Shown here piece by piece: positions 5,842 through 8,300 of a stretch of DNA of 8,300 bases. How positions within the stretch are numbered: position 1 is the first letter of the stretch; every line of letters starts with the position of its first letter. The notes under the pieces are model-generated. The model worked only from the letters and a program-made list of their open reading frames with translations, had not been told where the DNA came from and searched no databases. The translations under genes and the position numbers were made by a program. The stretch is from the NCBI GenBank assembly GCA_013415575.1, contig JAAEES010000038.1, forward strand, positions 1 to 8,300, in the 5' to 3' direction. The DNA comes from Methanomicrobiales archaeon (GTDB lineage Archaea > Halobacteriota > Methanomicrobia > Methanomicrobiales > Methanospirillaceae).

Positions 5842-6429
5842 TCAGAGTGAAAGCTGGGAGAGGGCCTCGTACACCAGTTTCCGGAAGAGTGCCGGATCGG
5901 TCCGGTACTCCTCAACAGCCCGCTGCCCGTCCGGGGTCGTGCCAAGAGCATCGATCCGGTCAAGGGTTGCCTTTGCACAGTCCAGCACCCACCGGTCGCG
6001 GGTGTTCTTGTCCACCGCTGTAACCGATTCGCAGCGCACCGATATCAGCACCGCCCCATCGGGGGTCTCGTACACATTCGGTTTTCCCACCACGGCGACA
6101 AAGGCCGGAGGGTCGATCCGGGCGATCTGTTGCATGGCCTCCGGCTGGTAGCTTCCGGCCATGATGAAGAAGGTCCCGGTGGGGTCCACCACCCGGGCAC
6201 GGTAGAACAGGTTCTGTTCCCCCTGCTTCTTCTTCTCGGTAAGGGTGCCCACCAGGAAGATACGGTTACAGCGCTCGCCGGTCGGGAGCAGGATGTAGGT
6301 GGGGCTCTTCTCGTCCTCACCTTCTCGGAAGTGGATCCTGCTCTCCCTCAGTTCCGCGGCAAAAACCCTTCGTGCCGGCTCCCGTTCAAAATCACGCCGC
6401 GGAAAGGTGCCCCGTGCCGGTCCGGCCAT
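5842..6429 (-). CDS. RPA-associated OB-fold protein (COG3390-like)
   Basis: 195 residues. A charged N-terminal segment with RRVFAAEL (20-27) is followed by an OB-fold at about 53-140: NRIFLVGTLTEKK, FYRARVVDPTGTFFIMAG and PAFVAVVGKPNVYE. The C-terminal 50 residues are helical. This matches archaeal RPA-associated proteins, which are encoded beside an RPA gene and bind the same single-stranded DNA complex, much as RPA32 partners RPA70 in eukaryotes. In Haloferax such pairs (rpa with rpap) are co-transcribed and act together in DNA repair. Here the ATG shares one base with the RPA stop (TGATG), so translation is probably coupled and the two are made in matched amounts. No zinc finger is present. 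I am confident of the family; the symbol is left blank because naming varies. Confidence 0.9.
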   Translation of the reverse strand: MAGPARGTFPRRDFEREPARRVFAAELRESRIHFREGEDEKSPTYILLPTGERCNRIFLVGTLTEKKKQGEQNLFYRARVVDPTGTFFIMAGSYQPEAMQQIARIDPPAFVAVVGKPNVYETPDGAVLISVRCESVTAVDKNTRDRWVLDCAKATLDRIDALGTTPDGQRAVEEYRTDPALFRKLVYEALSQLSL

Positions 6430-7652
6430 CAGGAAGCCCCCCCGGCACGGTTCAGGAGTGATGCGGTCTCTTCGGGATTGAACGTGAGAAACTCGCAGGA
6501 ATTCACGAGGATGCGGGAGTCGATCTCCCTGCCGCTGCAGCTGAGGTAACGGCCGAGGATGAGGTCACGGATTCTGAGGAACACCTCGTCCATCCCGAGC
6601 GGGTTATTCTCGGCGAGTTCCTTTGCCTGCTCCATGGAAATACCGGTCAGCTGCCCGGTTACCTCCCGCTGGACAAGGATCTCCTTGGTCACCATCCCGT
6701 CATCCAGCCAGCCTTTTATCCGGAGGTCATAGATGAATCCCGGCTGGATCTCATGGACCGGGCAGTAGTTCTGACGGGATAAAACCCGGTTGCACCCTTC
6801 CACCGGGCACCGCTTGATAAGACCGGATCCTGGGGCGATGTGCACGAGCGCACCTGAGAAGCGGGTGTCCCCGCTGCTGACCGGAATGTCTCCCTCCTCA
6901 GGAATAACGGTCGCGGTGTTCAGGTTGAGAGAGTACCGCCCGGAATATTCATCGACGATGGCGTAATAGAGGGTGTACACCATCCCCGGAACGAGTCGTT
7001 CTTTGCCCTCCTCTTTCCAGATGACGAATTTCACCGTCCCGGTTTCATCCCCGAGCAGCCCGCTCTGGAGCATCCGGTCATGGGTGGTATCCCATTCCTG
7101 GATAACCTTGGCCCTGACACTCCCGATGCCGGGTGTGAGATCGGCGATGGGGGTGACCTCAGGGATCAGGACGGTATCCCGGGAGATCTCTTTGATGACT
7201 GTTCCGGAATGGATCTTGAGGTTTGCCGAGCCCCGGTACTCGTCGACCACTGCGGATTCGAAGCGGTACCATTTCCCGTGTTCCAGGAGAGGAGCATTCG
7301 CCTTTGCCCAGACCACAAACCGGATTGCCCCGGAGGAATCTGCGAGGATGCCGCTCTGGGCGATGGCAGATGATGGGGCGCTGGTGAGCGAGACAACCTT
7401 TGCCTCCACCGTGGCCCACTCTCCGGCCATCAGAGCATTCAGGCTCTTCTCCTCACCGGCTGCGGTCCCAAGCCCGTTGAGTGAGAACTCACGGGCGAGC
7501 TCATTCATCACCGTCCGCTCCGCTTCTGCGGGGGGAACCCCGAACTCCTCGACGAGACGCCGGAGTTTTCCTTCGATCTTTACGGTGTCGGCCTCATGGC
7601 CCTTTGCTTTCACTTTCAGGGAGATTCTGTCTGCGGTATCGGAATAGTCCAT
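6429..7652 (-). CDS. Replication protein A (single-stranded DNA-binding protein) with zinc finger
   Basis: 407 residues from the ATG at 7652. Residues about 20-60 are a helical region with VEEFGVPPAEAERTVMNEL, typical of archaeal RPA N-termini. Two clear OB-folds follow at about 77-156 and 174-251; they resemble each other, with SGILADSSGAIRFVVWAK against SGLLGDETGTVKFVIWKE, then VVDEY against IVDEY. A third domain (about 263 onward) contains a C-x4-C-x9-C-x2-H zinc finger (C282, C287, C297, H300). The protein coats single-stranded DNA in replication and repair. The frame is open upstream to 7814, but I reject that start: the extra 54 residues are unlike RPA and would cover a divergent promoter. 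GGAG sits 10 bases before the chosen ATG. The gene is first in an operon with its RPA-associated partner. Confidence 0.93.
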   Translation of the reverse strand: MDYSDTADRISLKVKAKGHEADTVKIEGKLRRLVEEFGVPPAEAERTVMNELAREFSLNGLGTAAGEEKSLNALMAGEWATVEAKVVSLTSAPSSAIAQSGILADSSGAIRFVVWAKANAPLLEHGKWYRFESAVVDEYRGSANLKIHSGTVIKEISRDTVLIPEVTPIADLTPGIGSVRAKVIQEWDTTHDRMLQSGLLGDETGTVKFVIWKEEGKERLVPGMVYTLYYAIVDEYSGRYSLNLNTATVIPEEGDIPVSSGDTRFSGALVHIAPGSGLIKRCPVEGCNRVLSRQNYCPVHEIQPGFIYDLRIKGWLDDGMVTKEILVQREVTGQLTGISMEQAKELAENNPLGMDEVFLRIRDLILGRYLSCSGREIDSRILVNSCEFLTFNPEETASLLNRAGGAS

Positions 7653-7690
7653 ACTCTTACATCTCCAGGTACAGCTCACCAGCCCTGTCC

Positions 7691-7698
7691 AGATAAAG
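7691..7698 (-). promoter_or_regulatory. TATA element of the RPA operon
   Basis: On the minus strand the bases read CTTTATCT, centred about 42 bp before the ATG at 7652. With the usual 25-bp spacing this gives a leader of about 16 bases, which holds the GGAGAT ribosome-binding site. The element is weak, so confidence is moderate. Confidence 0.4.
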
Positions 7699-7736
7699 GA
7701 TGCGGGCGGGTGGCGAAACTGTTCAGCAGCTGCAGA

Positions 7737-7744
7737 TTTAAGTA
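7737..7744 (+). promoter_or_regulatory. TATA element of the DUF1858 gene
   Basis: TTTAAGTA is centred about 28 bp before the ATG at 7769, predicting a leader of only a few bases. GAGG at 7764-7767 is one base from the ATG, too close to act as a ribosome-binding site, so leaderless translation is likely. Confidence 0.5.
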
Positions 7745-7751
7745 CCTGCAC

Positions 7752-7767
7752 CCTCAAATAATTGAGG
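7752..7767. repeat. Perfect inverted repeat CCTCAA-ATAA-TTGAGG at the predicted transcription start
   Basis: Two exact 6-base arms flank a 4-base centre. The repeat ends one base before the start codon of the DUF1858 gene and covers the predicted transcription start, a position where a bound repressor would block initiation. It may be an operator. As RNA it would form a weak hairpin only if included in the transcript. Confidence 0.5.
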
Positions 7768-7768
7768 C

Positions 7769-7960
7769 ATGGAAATAACGGCTGATAGCACGATTTACGA
7801 CCTCCTGAAAGCAAAGCCGGAATCGGCAGAAGTCCTCTTCAAGTTTGGGATGGGCTGTGTCGGGTGCGCCATCGCCCGGGGCGAGACCATTCGCGAGGCG
7901 GCGATGGTCCACGGCATCCCCCTTGAGGAGCTCACGGCTGCACTGGGCATATCGGCATAA
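7769..7960 (+). CDS. DUF1858 / redox-disulfide domain small protein
   Basis: 63 residues, all one domain: an N-terminal strand and helix (ITADSTIYDLLKAKPESAEVLFKFG), a CxxC at C30-C33 in GMGCVGCAIA, then ETIREAAMVHGIPLEELTAAL. This matches DUF1858 and the related hybrid-cluster-protein-associated redox disulfide family, where GMxCxGC is the signature. Proteins of this type are thought to be small thiol-redox or metal-related partners, linked in some genomes to hybrid cluster protein or ScdA/RIC iron-sulfur repair; the exact role is not settled. No such partner gene lies in the window. It has its own promoter, with a perfect inverted repeat just before the start, and a T-run after the stop, so it appears to be a single-gene transcript. 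Confidence 0.9.
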   Translation: MEITADSTIYDLLKAKPESAEVLFKFGMGCVGCAIARGETIREAAMVHGIPLEELTAALGISA

Positions 7961-7972
7961 GGTCGTGAGATC

Positions 7973-7979
7973 TTTTTTT
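7973..7979 (+). terminator. T-run terminator after the DUF1858 gene
   Basis: Seven T start 12 bases after the TAA, in the short gap between two convergent genes. No strong hairpin precedes them, which is normal for archaeal U-run terminators. Confidence 0.5.
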
Positions 7980-7995
7980 AAGGAGTTCCGGAGGA

Positions 7996-8274
7996 TCAGG
8001 GTGATGACCGGCCCTGTTCCTCCATCCGCTTCTTCCTCGCTTTGAGTTCCCCGAGCGAAGCTTCCGGGTTCCGTAGCAGGTAATCGGCGATCACCGGCTC
8101 GTGCAAGAGCGTGCAGGATGCACAGTTCCATACCTGGCCGTTTGTGGTGGAGCTCGTCACCCAGTGCCCGAGTGACTCATCCCCGCAGGGGTAGAAGGGG
8201 CAATAGCAGAAGTCGCACCGCTGCCCCTCGAAATGGCAGGGGTAGAAGGGGCAGTTCTCCGGCTGCCACTCCAC
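7996..8274 (-). CDS. Cysteine-rich small-domain protein (zf-like), with duplicated CPFYPC motif
   Basis: 92 residues with eight cysteines at 8, 13, 20, 23, 25, 30, 51 and 54, all in the first 54 residues, followed by HEPVIADYLLRNP and a charged helical tail. The order CPFYPC, CDFCYCPFYPC and NCASCTLLHEP matches the cysteine-rich small domain I recall as Pfam PF04071. In methanogens that domain occurs with or fused to cobalamin-biosynthesis proteins such as CobZ. A metal-binding role is likely; the exact job is unknown. The start is a GTG at 8274, fixed by a full GGAGGTGA at 8282-8289. The frame remains open to the window edge, so a longer form cannot be fully excluded. The motif CPFYPC appears twice, 17 codons apart, with near-identical DNA. 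Confidence 0.82.
   Translation of the reverse strand: MEWQPENCPFYPCHFEGQRCDFCYCPFYPCGDESLGHWVTSSTTNGQVWNCASCTLLHEPVIADYLLRNPEASLGELKARKKRMEEQGRSSP
8185..8253. repeat. In-frame direct repeat of 18 bp inside the cysteine-rich gene
   Basis: The same 18 bases (GCAGGGGTAGAAGGGGCA on the plus strand) occur at 8185-8202 and 8236-8253, exactly 51 bp apart. They encode the two copies of CPFYPC. Identity at the third codon positions suggests recent duplication or local gene conversion, or simply strong codon preference. Confidence 0.8.
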
Positions 8275-8281
8275 CCAGTGC

Positions 8282-8289
8282 TCACCTCC
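8282..8289 (-). promoter_or_regulatory. Strong Shine-Dalgarno site of the cysteine-rich gene
   Basis: On the minus strand GGAGGTGA is fully complementary to the 16S rRNA 3' end and lies 7 bases before the GTG at 8274. This decides the non-ATG start. It also suggests an internal or led gene of a longer transcript coming from outside the window. Confidence 0.75.
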
Positions 8290-8300
8290 ATACCGGGAGA

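Noticed and set aside
6973..7647. 224-codon plus-strand frame opposite RPA
   Set aside because: Serine- and arginine-rich antisense shadow; the RPA reading on the other strand has clear OB-folds and a zinc finger.
7653..7814. 54-residue N-terminal extension of RPA
   Set aside because: It would overlap the start and promoter of the divergent DUF1858 gene, does not look like RPA, and a ribosome-binding site supports the ATG at 7652.
1..8300. Mobile element, CRISPR array or defence system
   Set aside because: I found no transposase, integrase, terminal inverted repeats, regularly spaced repeats or defence-protein motifs; every gene fits core metabolism, DNA maintenance or small accessory proteins.

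Overview
This window looks like chromosomal DNA of a GC-rich euryarchaeal methanogen, most probably of the order Methanomicrobiales. The evidence is the gene content: archaeal Trm5-type methyltransferase, the archaeal HMG-CoA synthase/thiolase/DUF35 trio, a CTP-dependent riboflavin kinase fused to a winged helix, and archaeal RPA with its RPA-associated protein. The expression signals agree: AT-rich TATA elements lie about 25 bp before several start codons and there are no bacterial -35/-10 boxes. The lineage is inferred from content; no rRNA is present.

Layout. Positions 1-395 (+) hold the 3' end of a Trm5-family tRNA methyltransferase, followed by a 179-bp convergent spacer with two small inverted repeats. 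Positions 575-3889 (-) form a tightly packed four-gene operon, transcribed right to left: an XRE-type regulator, HMG-CoA synthase, an SCP2-type acetoacetyl-CoA thiolase and a DUF35 zinc-ribbon/OB-fold protein. All neighbouring genes overlap or abut. The three downstream products form the first two steps of the mevalonate pathway, which makes archaeal isoprenoid lipids. A 111-bp divergent promoter region (3890-4000) separates this operon from rbkR-ribB (4001-5337, +), which encodes a regulator/riboflavin kinase and 3,4-dihydroxy-2-butanone-4-phosphate synthase. A mono-cluster ferredoxin follows (5399-5620, +). Convergent with it is a 55-codon SAP/Rho_N-like small gene (5623-5790, -) that falls below usual ORF length cut-offs.

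Positions 5842-7652 (-) encode a single-stranded DNA-binding RPA and its RPA-associated OB-fold partner, overlapping by one base. Divergent from RPA is a 63-residue DUF1858/redox-disulfide protein (7769-7960, +). It converges on a cysteine-rich small-domain protein (7996-8274, -) with an internal CPFYPC duplication.

No gene-free stretch exceeds about 180 bp. I see no mobile element, CRISPR array, tRNA or rRNA. Most of the window is recognisable core metabolism and DNA maintenance, and I do not see a new multi-gene system. The most useful leads are the regulator embedded in the mevalonate operon, candidate operators in the divergent promoters, and the small uncharacterised proteins.
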